Assembly: GCA_964641125.1 (NCBI GenBank)
Contig: CAZXMO010000043.1
Coordinates: forward strand, 1-30,605
Origin: JBKHAJ01 sp964641125
GTDB taxonomy: Bacteria; Spirochaetota; Spirochaetia; SPDA01; CAZSGZ01
Length of the DNA: 30,605 bases
Reading direction: 5' to 3'
The position numbers were made by a program, and so were the translations under genes. Each line of letters starts with the position of its first letter. Position 1 is the stretch's first letter. Shown piece after piece: positions 16,027 through 23,283 of this stretch. The notes under the pieces were generated by a model, which searched no databases, was not told the origin of the DNA, and saw only the letters and a list, made by a program, of their open reading frames with translations.

Positions 16027-17109
16027 ATGGGAGGGAAAGAGCTCAAAAAGGGTTCCAGACTCTTTCGCAGAAAGAAGTTTGCAGAGGTAATAAGACTCCT
16101 CGAGCCGCAGGTCTTTCGGTTCAGACAAAACTCACGCTTCTACTATCTTCTCGGGATTTCGTATCTCTATACCGGAGATATCTCCGGAGCCCGGACTTAT
16201 CTCGAAAGGGTCATCCAGCTCGAACCCCGCAACACCGATGCGCAGAACGCCCTTGCCGCGGTCCATCTCAAAATGAATCGGAACGACGAGGCAATCTTAG
16301 GCTGGCTGAGAGTCCTCGAAGACGAGCCTAAGAACCATATAGCCCGAAAAGGACTCGAGCTCCTGCGCAGAACCGCCTCTAACCCGGGACAGCTCGAGGA
16401 TTTCCTCGATTCGAAAAAGTTTTATTCCCTCCTCCCTTCGGAGGGGTCTTCGATTCACCCGGTCGTTATTGCCGCGATTATCGTCATATTCTTAGTCCCC
16501 TTGGGATTGTATCTTTTCCCGAGGGCCGGAGAGCTCTTTCCCTCTCGATCCGTCGAGCGGGAACCGCAGGTGACCTCCCTCGAGGTCTCCGAAGAGCCGG
16601 GGGTAGTGTCGTTTAGCGGAAGCTACCGCGTCATGCTCACGGAGGAGGAGGTGAGGGATACCTTCGAAAAGATAAAGGAATACTTCAACGAGCGCCGGGA
16701 CAATCTCGCGCGCCGGGAGATCAACCGAATTCTTCTGTCGAACGCCTCACAGGAGGTCAAGGACAAAGTATCCATCATAGCCGGCTATCTGGAGACCCCC
16801 GATTTTCAGACTTTCACCGACAACTTCTCCTATTCCGAGGTTGTCTCCAATCCTCCCCTCTACGAAAACTGTTATGTCCGTTGGAAGGGGAAGGCGAGCA
16901 ATCTCGAGATTACCGAAACCGAGGTGCGATTCGATTTTCTCGTGGGATACCACGATACCAAGACACTCGAGGGTATTGTTCCGGTATCATTTCCCTTCGC
17001 CGTATCCGTGGAACAGGGGCAGTCGTTGGAAATCCTGGGCGAGGTTTTCGTCGATGGAGGACTCCGGCTGGTTGGGGTTTCGATACGCCCGATTTATACG
17101 GAGGAATGA
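16027..17109 (+). CDS. TPR - transmembrane - periplasmic domain protein
   Basis: 360 residues without an N-terminal signal. Residues about 1-110 are TPR-like (GSRLFRRKKFAEVIRLLEPQ, FYYLLGISYLYTGDISGARTYL, AQNALAAVHLKMNRNDEAI). One TM lies at about 145-166 (PVVIAAIIVIFLVPLGLYLF). Residues about 200-255 are helical, and the last ~90 are beta-rich (YENCYVRWKGKASNLE, RFDFLVGYHDTKTLEGIVPV, GQSLEILGEVFVDGGL), which reads like an OB-fold. By the positive-inside rule the TPRs should be cytoplasmic and the C-terminal domain periplasmic. The function is not known to me; the layout would suit a scaffold linking cytoplasmic partners to the envelope. The stop abuts the GTG of dtd. Confidence 0.78.
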   Translation: MGGKELKKGSRLFRRKKFAEVIRLLEPQVFRFRQNSRFYYLLGISYLYTGDISGARTYLERVIQLEPRNTDAQNALAAVHLKMNRNDEAILGWLRVLEDEPKNHIARKGLELLRRTASNPGQLEDFLDSKKFYSLLPSEGSSIHPVVIAAIIVIFLVPLGLYLFPRAGELFPSRSVEREPQVTSLEVSEEPGVVSFSGSYRVMLTEEEVRDTFEKIKEYFNERRDNLARREINRILLSNASQEVKDKVSIIAGYLETPDFQTFTDNFSYSEVVSNPPLYENCYVRWKGKASNLEITETEVRFDFLVGYHDTKTLEGIVPVSFPFAVSVEQGQSLEILGEVFVDGGLRLVGVSIRPIYTEE

Positions 17110-17562
17110 GTGCGGAGCGTCGTTCAGCGTGCCAAGCTATGCAGTGTCCGGGTCGAGGGTGTCGTGACCGGCTCCATCGAGAAGGGACTCGTCGTTTACC
17201 TTGGAGTCGAAGAAAACGACACCGAAGAGGACCTGAAATATTTAGCCGGAAAGATTCTGGGCTTGAGGATATTTCCCGATGCAAAGGGAAAGATGAACCT
17301 CCCGGTCACCGATGTTCCCGGTTGCGGCATCATGGCGGTTTCACAATTCACCCTCTGCGCCGACGTGCGTAAGGGACGGCGCCCCTCGTATTCCCACGCC
17401 GCGGACCCCGTCGAGGCCGAAGAGCTGTATATCCGATTCGTGGAGGAGCTCAAGTCGTCCGGACTTCCCGTAGCCGAGGGCGTATTCCAGGCTGATATGG
17501 AGGTAGACTACATCAACGACGGCCCGGTTACCATACTCCTGGATTCAAAAAAGCGGTTTTAG
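17110..17562 (+). CDS. dtd: D-aminoacyl-tRNA deacylase
   Basis: Removes D-amino acids (and Gly mischarged on tRNA-Ala) from tRNAs; cytoplasmic homodimer. 150 residues, the family length. The N-terminus RSVVQRAKLCSVRVEG, the catalytic-site block SQFTLCAD followed by VRKGRRPSY, and the C-terminal NDGPVTILLDS (the cross-subunit Gly-Pro motif) identify it. Many homologues have Tyr where this has Cys in SQFTLCAD. The start is GTG 17110, immediately after the previous stop, with GGAGGAA-like sequence overlapping the upstream stop region; no in-frame ATG would keep the conserved N-terminus. Confidence 0.96.
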   Translation: MRSVVQRAKLCSVRVEGVVTGSIEKGLVVYLGVEENDTEEDLKYLAGKILGLRIFPDAKGKMNLPVTDVPGCGIMAVSQFTLCADVRKGRRPSYSHAADPVEAEELYIRFVEELKSSGLPVAEGVFQADMEVDYINDGPVTILLDSKKRF

Positions 17563-17655
17563 CATTTTCAAACCAAACGAATAATGATACTATTTTCTTG
17601 AAAGTTCTGAATCACCGCCTCGTTTTTTGGGGTATAAGCATACAGAGGAGGCACT
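17563..17655 (+). promoter_or_regulatory. recA leader region
   Basis: 93 bases between dtd and recA. A strong Shine-Dalgarno motif AGAGGAGG (about 17643-17650) precedes the recA ATG. A TATAAG box at 17633-17638 is -10-like but has no good -35 partner 16-18 bases upstream; TACTAT at 17588-17593 with TTTTCA at 17565-17570 (17-base spacer) is a weaker alternative. I found no match to the Gram-positive (GAAC-N4-GTTC) or Leptospira-type (TTTG-N5-CAAA) LexA sites here. Confidence 0.4.
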
Positions 17656-18840
17656 ATGGCGACGAAAACCACCCATGCGGGTATCGAAGACGGCGAAGAA
17701 AAGAAAAAAGCGATAGAGGCGGCCCGGCTGCAGATCGAAAAACAGTTCGGCAAGGGATCGCTTATGAAGCTCGGCGAAGGCAGCCACGCGGCGAGCATCC
17801 GAACGATCCCTTCCGGGTCGATCCTGCTCGACTCGGCCTTAGGAGTCGGGGGATATCCGCGAGGGAGGATAGTCGAGATATACGGCCCCGAATCCTCGGG
17901 AAAGACCACCCTTGCGCTTCATGCTATCGCCGAGGCCCAGCGGATAGGGGGAATCGCCGCTTTCATCGACGCTGAGCATGCACTCGATCCCAGCTACGCC
18001 CGGAATCTCGGAGTCAATACCGAAGAGCTGTGGGTATCCCAACCCGATACCGGTGAGCAGGCCCTCGAGATTACCGAGAGTCTCATCCGCTCGGGAGCTG
18101 TCGACGTAATCGTCGTAGACAGCGTCGCGGCTCTCACCCCGCAGAACGAAATCGAGGGAGAGATGGGAGATTCCCACATGGGGCTCCAGGCCCGGCTCAT
18201 GAGTCAGGCCTTGCGGAAACTGACCGCTACCATATCCAAATCGGGAACCTGTCTCATCTTCATCAACCAGATACGGATGAAGATCGGGGTTATGTTTGGA
18301 AATCCCGAAACGACCACGGGGGGAAAGGCCCTCAAATTTTATTCTTCCGTTCGCCTCGAAGTCAGGAGAATCGAAACCATCGCCAAGGGAACCGACGACG
18401 CAATAGGAAACAAGGTACGGGTCAAGGTCGTCAAGAATAAGGTAGCTCCGCCTTTCCGCAAGGTCGAGCTCGAGATCATCTTCGGAAAGGGCATTTCCGC
18501 TTCGGCGAGTCTCTTGGACGCGGCTTTGAAGGAAAATATCCTTCAGAAAAGCGGCAGCTGGTACTCCTACGGGGAGGAACGTATAGGGCAGGGAAGGGAA
18601 AACGCAAAGCTCTTTATCGAAAACAACCCCGACGTCAATGAAGAAATCGAAACCAAGCTCAGGAAGGTGCTCTTTCCTTCCCTCGCGGGTGCAGCGGCCG
18701 AAAGCGCCGGAAGTTCCGAAAGCGCCGTAAAGACCGACAAGGGCGGCGGAGACACGAGCGGCAAAGACGGTCCGGATAAGGAGTCCCCGGGAGATGAAAA
18801 GATTGCTGTGGAAGAAACCGCCGACTCGGAGCTCTTCTAG
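17656..18840 (+). CDS. recA: Recombinase RecA
   Basis: DNA-dependent ATPase that forms filaments on single-stranded DNA for homologous recombination and SOS induction. 394 residues, slightly long because of an extended acidic, low-complexity C-terminal tail (about 340-394, rich in G, S, D, E and K). Walker A GPESSGKT at 77-84, the catalytic segment FIDAEHALDP, Walker B VIVVDSVAALTP, and the DNA-binding loop region NQIRMKIGVMFGNPETTTGG are all intact. The loop continues GGKALKFY where many bacteria have GGNALKFY; I believe this occurs in other spirochaetes. It has the best ribosome-binding site of the block. scpA starts 24 bases after the stop. Confidence 0.98.
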   Translation: MATKTTHAGIEDGEEKKKAIEAARLQIEKQFGKGSLMKLGEGSHAASIRTIPSGSILLDSALGVGGYPRGRIVEIYGPESSGKTTLALHAIAEAQRIGGIAAFIDAEHALDPSYARNLGVNTEELWVSQPDTGEQALEITESLIRSGAVDVIVVDSVAALTPQNEIEGEMGDSHMGLQARLMSQALRKLTATISKSGTCLIFINQIRMKIGVMFGNPETTTGGKALKFYSSVRLEVRRIETIAKGTDDAIGNKVRVKVVKNKVAPPFRKVELEIIFGKGISASASLLDAALKENILQKSGSWYSYGEERIGQGRENAKLFIENNPDVNEEIETKLRKVLFPSLAGAAAESAGSSESAVKTDKGGGDTSGKDGPDKESPGDEKIAVEETADSELF

Positions 18841-18864
18841 GACGACTCCGGTCCGGTACACCCT

Positions 18865-19605
18865 ATGGAAACAGTGCAGGAATCTCCCAATCAATCCTAT
18901 CAGTTCAAGCTCGACGCTTTCGAGGGTCCTCTCGATCTCCTCCTCTTCCTGATCAAGAAATCGGAAGTCAGTATCTACGACATCCCCATCTGCCATATTA
19001 CCGAGCAGTATCTGGACTATCTCGAATACGCCTCGCGAATCGACCTCGACAACTTGACCGAGTTCTATCTGATGGCATCGACTCTCCTGCTCATCAAATC
19101 GAAAATGCTCCTTCCCGTCGAAGTCGAATTCGACGAGGAATGGGAGGATCCGCGCATGGAGCTCGTGGAAAAGCTCATCGAGTACAAAAAGTACAAGAAG
19201 ATTTCCGAGCTCATGGAAGAGAAGGAAAGAGAGTCGGAGTGGGTTATCGAGCGGAAGAAAAAACAGCGGACCCTCGCCTTTGCCGAGGATGAAGAGCTGT
19301 GGGATCAGATCGATGTGTGGGACCTCTTGAAGACTTTTTCCAGCATCATCTCTTCCCTCTCCTCCGACCGGATCATCGATCTCTATGAAGAGGTAACTAT
19401 CAATGAAAAGTTGAGCCTTATTACCGAGCTCATCGAGAAGAGGAACGAGTTTCTCTTTACCGACCTCATCATCAAAAAGAGCTCGATTATGGAGATAGTC
19501 TGCGCCTTTCTCGCCGTCCTCGAATCGGTCAAAGCAAGAAATATTACGGTTTATCAAAACAGGATGTTCGGAGACATACGGATAAAAGCCCATGGAACTG
19601 GATAA
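18865..19605 (+). CDS. scpA: Segregation and condensation protein A
   Basis: Kleisin subunit of the SMC-ScpAB condensin complex that compacts and segregates chromosomes. 246 residues, the usual size. The N-terminal SMC-binding block YQFKLDAFEGPLDLLLFLIKK with VSIYDIPI and ITEQYLDYL is diagnostic, followed by MASTLLLIKSKMLLP. The C-terminal winged helix (about 190-235, ITELIEKRNEFLFTDLI..., MEIVCAFLAVLES) is complete. The ATG has no clear Shine-Dalgarno motif, so expression may depend on read-through translation from recA. It overlaps scpB by 14 bases, consistent with coupled production of the two partners. Confidence 0.96.
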   Translation: METVQESPNQSYQFKLDAFEGPLDLLLFLIKKSEVSIYDIPICHITEQYLDYLEYASRIDLDNLTEFYLMASTLLLIKSKMLLPVEVEFDEEWEDPRMELVEKLIEYKKYKKISELMEEKERESEWVIERKKKQRTLAFAEDEELWDQIDVWDLLKTFSSIISSLSSDRIIDLYEEVTINEKLSLITELIEKRNEFLFTDLIIKKSSIMEIVCAFLAVLESVKARNITVYQNRMFGDIRIKAHGTG

Positions 19606-20131
19606 AGAAAAGGGACTAATCGAAGCGATACTCTTTCTCGAATCGGAGCCGGTCGACGCGGGAAGCATCAGCCGGATCAGCGGGCTCTCCAAGGACGTGG
19701 TCCTCCACGTGATCGGAGAGCTGAAAGAATCCTACTCATCCCGGGACCACGGGATAGAGCTTATCGAGATCGGAAACGGCTATCATTTTGCTCCGAAGAA
19801 TGAGCTCCGGCAGCACCTCCAGGAACGGTATGGGAAGCAGGCCGATAGGCGACTCTCCAAGGCGGCAATCGAGACCCTCTCCATCATTGCCTATTCCCAG
19901 CCCATAACCCGCAGCGAGGTCGAAAACATCCGCGGAGTCTCGCCGGACGGGATGATCCGCCTCCTCCTGGAGCGGAACCTCATACGGGAAGTCGGCAAGA
20001 AGGATGTGCCGGGAAAGCCGGTCCAGTACGGAACGACTAAGGAGTTCCTTAAGATGTTCCGACTCGGAAGCATCTCCGATCTTCCCAAACTCGACGACAT
20101 CGAACAAGAGCGATTCGAGCTGAATGGCTGA
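19592..20131 (+). CDS. scpB: Segregation and condensation protein B
   Basis: Dimeric winged-helix protein that binds ScpA in the SMC condensin complex. 179 residues. Two winged-helix domains are visible. The first has IEAILFLESEPVDAGSISRISG; the second carries the signature LSKAAIETLSIIAYSQPITRSEVENIRGVSPDG (cited as ALETLSIIAYxQPITRxEVExIRG-type), followed by LIREVGKKDVPGKPVQYGTT and EFLKMF. Its ATG lies inside the end of scpA (14-base overlap), and its own last 8 bases overlap the pseudouridine synthase gene. This scpA-scpB-rluB order is widespread in bacteria. Confidence 0.96.
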   Translation: MELDKEKGLIEAILFLESEPVDAGSISRISGLSKDVVLHVIGELKESYSSRDHGIELIEIGNGYHFAPKNELRQHLQERYGKQADRRLSKAAIETLSIIAYSQPITRSEVENIRGVSPDGMIRLLLERNLIREVGKKDVPGKPVQYGTTKEFLKMFRLGSISDLPKLDDIEQERFELNG

Positions 20132-20849
20132 GGAGCTGATTCGCCTTCACGTATATCTTGCACGCTGCGGTATAGCATCACGCAGGCGGAGCGAGGAATA
20201 CATTACCGCGGGCAGGATCACCGTCAACGGACTGCCGGTTACTGAGCTCGGCACCAAGGTTCGCCCCGACGACAGAGTCGAGTTCGACGGGCGCAGGGTG
20301 TCTCCGGAGACCGAAAAGGTGTATCTTGCCCTCAACAAACCGAAGGGATATGTGTGCTCCTCCTCGGATCCTTTCGGACGCCCCCTCGCGGTGGATCTCG
20401 TAAAAGACGCCTTCCCTACCTTAAGACTCTACAACGTCGGTCGCCTCGATATGGACTCGGCGGGGCTCCTCTTCTTTACCAACGACGGCGATTTCGCGGA
20501 GAGGGTTATGCATCCCTCGTCCGGATTCGAAAAGGAATATATCGTTACCACGGACAGACCAATCCCTAAGAAGCTCCTCGACTCCTTCCGTTCGGGGGTT
20601 ACCATCGAGGGGGTTTCGTATAAAATAGAAGAATATAAGCTCCACGGCCCCCGTGCCGTCGGACTGGTCCTGATCGAGGGTAAGAACCGGGAGATCCGCA
20701 GGCTCTTCGAGGCTTCTTCCTATACGGTGGCGGAACTCGTGCGTATCCGTATCGGCATCGCCACCCTCGATCGTCTCAAAACAGGGGAGTTCAGGTACCT
20801 GACCCGCAAGGAACGGGAATACTTTTTCCGGCGGACGAACCGTGAGTAG
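20124..20849 (+). CDS. rluB: RsuA/RluB-family rRNA pseudouridine synthase
   Basis: Isomerises a specific rRNA uridine to pseudouridine. 241 residues. An S4 RNA-binding domain is at the N-terminus (RLHVYLARCGIASRRRSEEYITAGRITVNG), then the catalytic domain with ALNKPKGYVCSSSD and the active-site motif VGRLDMDSAGLLFFTNDGD, where the first Asp of RLD is the nucleophile, and finally EGKNREIRRLFEA. The position after scpB favours RluB (23S rRNA, helix 80 region), but RsuA or RluE-like specificity cannot be excluded from sequence alone. It overlaps scpB by 8 bases. cmk-rpsA starts 10 bases after the stop. Confidence 0.92.
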   Translation: MAEELIRLHVYLARCGIASRRRSEEYITAGRITVNGLPVTELGTKVRPDDRVEFDGRRVSPETEKVYLALNKPKGYVCSSSDPFGRPLAVDLVKDAFPTLRLYNVGRLDMDSAGLLFFTNDGDFAERVMHPSSGFEKEYIVTTDRPIPKKLLDSFRSGVTIEGVSYKIEEYKLHGPRAVGLVLIEGKNREIRRLFEASSYTVAELVRIRIGIATLDRLKTGEFRYLTRKEREYFFRRTNRE

Positions 20850-20859
20850 GGAGTTGAAT

Positions 20860-23265
20860 ATGAGAGTAGCTATAGATGGTCCCGCCGGCTCTGGAAAGAG
20901 CACAGTAGCACGAAGAATTGCGGATAAAACCGGATTTTTCTTCCTCAACTCAGGGAATTTCTACCGGGCTATTACCCTCGCCGTGTTTCGAGCGGGAAGG
21001 GACTTAGAAAGCGAATCGGCGGTTATCGAAACGGCCGAGAACTCTACCGTAGATATCACTAACGGTCGTATCCGCTTGAACGGAGAGGACGTCGAAGACG
21101 AGCTCCACACCGACGCCGTTGACGAATACGTGGCGGAGCACAGCGCTATCGTCCGGGTCAGGGAAATTGTCAACGAACACATACGCCGGGCAACCGCGGA
21201 TATGGACGTCGTCGCCGAGGGGAGGGACATGACCACCGTGGTGTTTCCCCATGCGGAGGTCAAGTTTTTCCTCGACGCATCCATGGACACGCGTGTACGG
21301 CGGAGGTACGCCCAGGGAATAAGCGGCTTGAGTGAGGAGGAGATACGGAAAAACCTCGAAAAAAGGGACGAAATCGATAAAAACAAGCCCTTCGGCGCCC
21401 TCAAAATAGGGGAGGACGCGGAATATTTGGATACTACGGCCTTGACCATAGATTCAGTTTGTGAGAAAGTACTTGATACCATCAATAGTAAAAAAAGAAA
21501 AACCCAGGAGAATGATAATAATATGGTTGAGAGTGGACAGGATCATGCAAACAACAATGAAACTACCCAAGAAACTACCCAATCGATGCTTCAGGAGGAG
21601 TATCTCAAGTCGCTCGAACAGATAGAAGAAGGACAGGTCATCGAGGGACAGGTTATTCAAATAGGCCCCGAACAGGTCTTCATCGATATTGGGTATAAGT
21701 CGGAGGGTAAGATTCCTGTTTCCGAGTTCAAAGAGACCCCAGAGATAGGGGATACCGTACACGTTGTACTGGTGCGCAAGGAAGGAAAAGAGGGTCAGGT
21801 CGTCGTCAGTAAAGAACAGGCCGACATCAAGCTCCTCTGGCAGGAGCTTAGGGAAGCTAAAGATAACAACGAAGCGGTCGAGGGGACCTTTGACAAGGCA
21901 ATTAAGGGCGGCTACGAAGTAGATCTCGGATACAACATCCGCGGTTTTTGCCCTTTGAGCAAGTCCGACATCCGGAGGGTAGAGGATCAGGATGCCCTTG
22001 TGGGGATGAAGTCTAAATTCCTCATCGAGCGGCTCACGAGCAGCAATAAGATCAAAATCATCCTAAGCCGCCGGGACTGGCTCGAAAGGGAACGGGAAGA
22101 GAAGAAGCGGGAGTTCTTCGAAGAGGTTTCCATCGGAGAAGAGGTCACCGGTTCGGTCAAGAGCTTTACCAGTTTCGGAGCGTTTATCGACTTGGGCGGC
22201 TTCGACGGCCTTCTCCACATAAACGACATGAGCTGGGGACACGTTACCCGGCCTAAGGATTACATCAAGAAGGGTCAGGAAGTGACCTTGAAGGTCATCC
22301 GGATGGATCCTGAGGAAGAAAAAATAAACTTGAGCCTCAAGCACTTCACCCCCGATCCTTGGTCGACTTTCGAAGAGAAATACTCCGAAGGGGAGGTAGT
22401 CCACGGAAAAGTCACTAAGCTTACCGATTTCGGCGCCTTTATCGAGCTGGAAGAGGGGATCGAAGGGCTTGCCCACATCTCCGAGCTGTCGTGGATCCGG
22501 AGGATCAATCATCCCAAGGAAGTCCTCTCCATAGGGGACGAGGTGGATGTCAAGATCTTGGGCTACGATCTCCAGAAGGGACGGGTTTCCCTGGGATTGA
22601 AGCAGGTCCTTCCCAACCCGTGGGATTCCGTCGAGACACAGTATCCGGTGGGTATGCAGCTGAGAAGAAAGGTCGTCAAGATTACCAACGCCGGAGCATT
22701 CGTGGAGCTCGAGGAGGGAATCGACGGATTCATCCACGTAGACGACCTCTCCTGGACCAAGAAGTATAAGCATCCCTCAGCTGTCTTGTCCGAGGGTGAA
22801 GAGTACGACTTCGTTGTAATCGGGGTGGATCCGGAAAGCCAGAGGATACGTATGGGGATGAAACAGCTGACCGATGATCCCTGGCAGGACCTGGCCTCCA
22901 TCTACAAGCGGGGAAGCATCATCGAGGGCGAGGTTTCTTCGATCACCGATTTCGGTATATTCCTCCGGGTTCAGGGCGGTATCGAAGGACTCATTCACCG
23001 GAGCAACATCCCCGAGAACCGGGACGAACCGAACGAAGACCCTTTGAGCAGATTTTCCGAGGGAGACAAGGTCCAAGCCAGCGTGCTCGAGGTCAATCCC
23101 GAAAAGAAGAAGCTTTCCCTCTCGATTAAGGAATACCAGCGTAAGGTCCAACGGGAGGAGCTCTCGAAATATATACACGATGAAGAGGCCGAACACACCG
23201 CTACATTCGCCGATATCCTCAAGCAGAAGGGTGAAGCGCCTCTGGACTCTCAGGAAGAAGAATAG
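20860..23265 (+). CDS. cmk-rpsA: Cytidylate kinase - ribosomal protein S1 fusion
   Basis: 801 residues joining two proteins that are neighbouring genes in E. coli. Residues 1 to about 209 are a complete cytidylate kinase: P-loop GPAGSGKST (7-15), NSGNFYRAIT, and the CMP-binding EGRDMTTVVFP. A linker of about 45 residues, rich in K, N, Q and T, follows (about 210-255). From residue 255 come six S1 RNA-binding domains, for example FTSFGAFIDLGGFDGLLHIND, LTDFGAFIELEEGIEGLAHIS, ITNAGAFVELEEGIDGFIHV and ITDFGIFLRVQGGIEGLIHR. ATG 20860 is preferred to the in-frame GTG 20842 because it gives the kinase start MRVAIDGPAGSG and has AGGGAG 6-7 bases upstream. I recall the same fusion in Treponema. An internal AGGAG and in-frame ATG in the linker could also yield free S1. 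Confidence 0.95.
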   Translation: MRVAIDGPAGSGKSTVARRIADKTGFFFLNSGNFYRAITLAVFRAGRDLESESAVIETAENSTVDITNGRIRLNGEDVEDELHTDAVDEYVAEHSAIVRVREIVNEHIRRATADMDVVAEGRDMTTVVFPHAEVKFFLDASMDTRVRRRYAQGISGLSEEEIRKNLEKRDEIDKNKPFGALKIGEDAEYLDTTALTIDSVCEKVLDTINSKKRKTQENDNNMVESGQDHANNNETTQETTQSMLQEEYLKSLEQIEEGQVIEGQVIQIGPEQVFIDIGYKSEGKIPVSEFKETPEIGDTVHVVLVRKEGKEGQVVVSKEQADIKLLWQELREAKDNNEAVEGTFDKAIKGGYEVDLGYNIRGFCPLSKSDIRRVEDQDALVGMKSKFLIERLTSSNKIKIILSRRDWLEREREEKKREFFEEVSIGEEVTGSVKSFTSFGAFIDLGGFDGLLHINDMSWGHVTRPKDYIKKGQEVTLKVIRMDPEEEKINLSLKHFTPDPWSTFEEKYSEGEVVHGKVTKLTDFGAFIELEEGIEGLAHISELSWIRRINHPKEVLSIGDEVDVKILGYDLQKGRVSLGLKQVLPNPWDSVETQYPVGMQLRRKVVKITNAGAFVELEEGIDGFIHVDDLSWTKKYKHPSAVLSEGEEYDFVVIGVDPESQRIRMGMKQLTDDPWQDLASIYKRGSIIEGEVSSITDFGIFLRVQGGIEGLIHRSNIPENRDEPNEDPLSRFSEGDKVQASVLEVNPEKKKLSLSIKEYQRKVQREELSKYIHDEEAEHTATFADILKQKGEAPLDSQEEE
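21506..21525 (+). promoter_or_regulatory. Possible internal ribosome-binding site and start for free S1
   Basis: In the AT-rich linker of cmk-rpsA, AGGAG (21506-21510) precedes an in-frame ATG at 21523-21525 by 12 bases. Initiation there would give a 580-residue protein with all six S1 domains, close to the size of E. coli S1. An A7 tract (21490-21496) lies just upstream; a shift into the -1 frame there meets TGA at 21513-21515, next to this start. Confidence 0.35.
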
Positions 23266-23283
23266 GGTCTTAAGTGAGAAGGA

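Noticed and set aside
17563..17655. LexA/SOS operator upstream of recA
   Set aside because: No GAAC-N4-GTTC or TTTG-N5-CAAA type site found by eye; the organism's own LexA site is unknown to me.
17839..19692. 617-codon open frame on the minus strand antisense to recA and scpA
   Set aside because: It lies exactly opposite two unmistakable genes, its protein has a shadow-like composition with no domain, and it has no credible promoter or ribosome-binding site. Biased codon use on the sense strand explains it.
21487..21500. A canonical -1 ribosomal slippery heptamer in the cmk-rpsA linker
   Set aside because: In the real frame the tract reads AGT AAA AAA AGA, which is not X XXY YYZ. A7 is also short for strong transcriptional slippage. 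Kept only as a speculative part of the internal-start finding.
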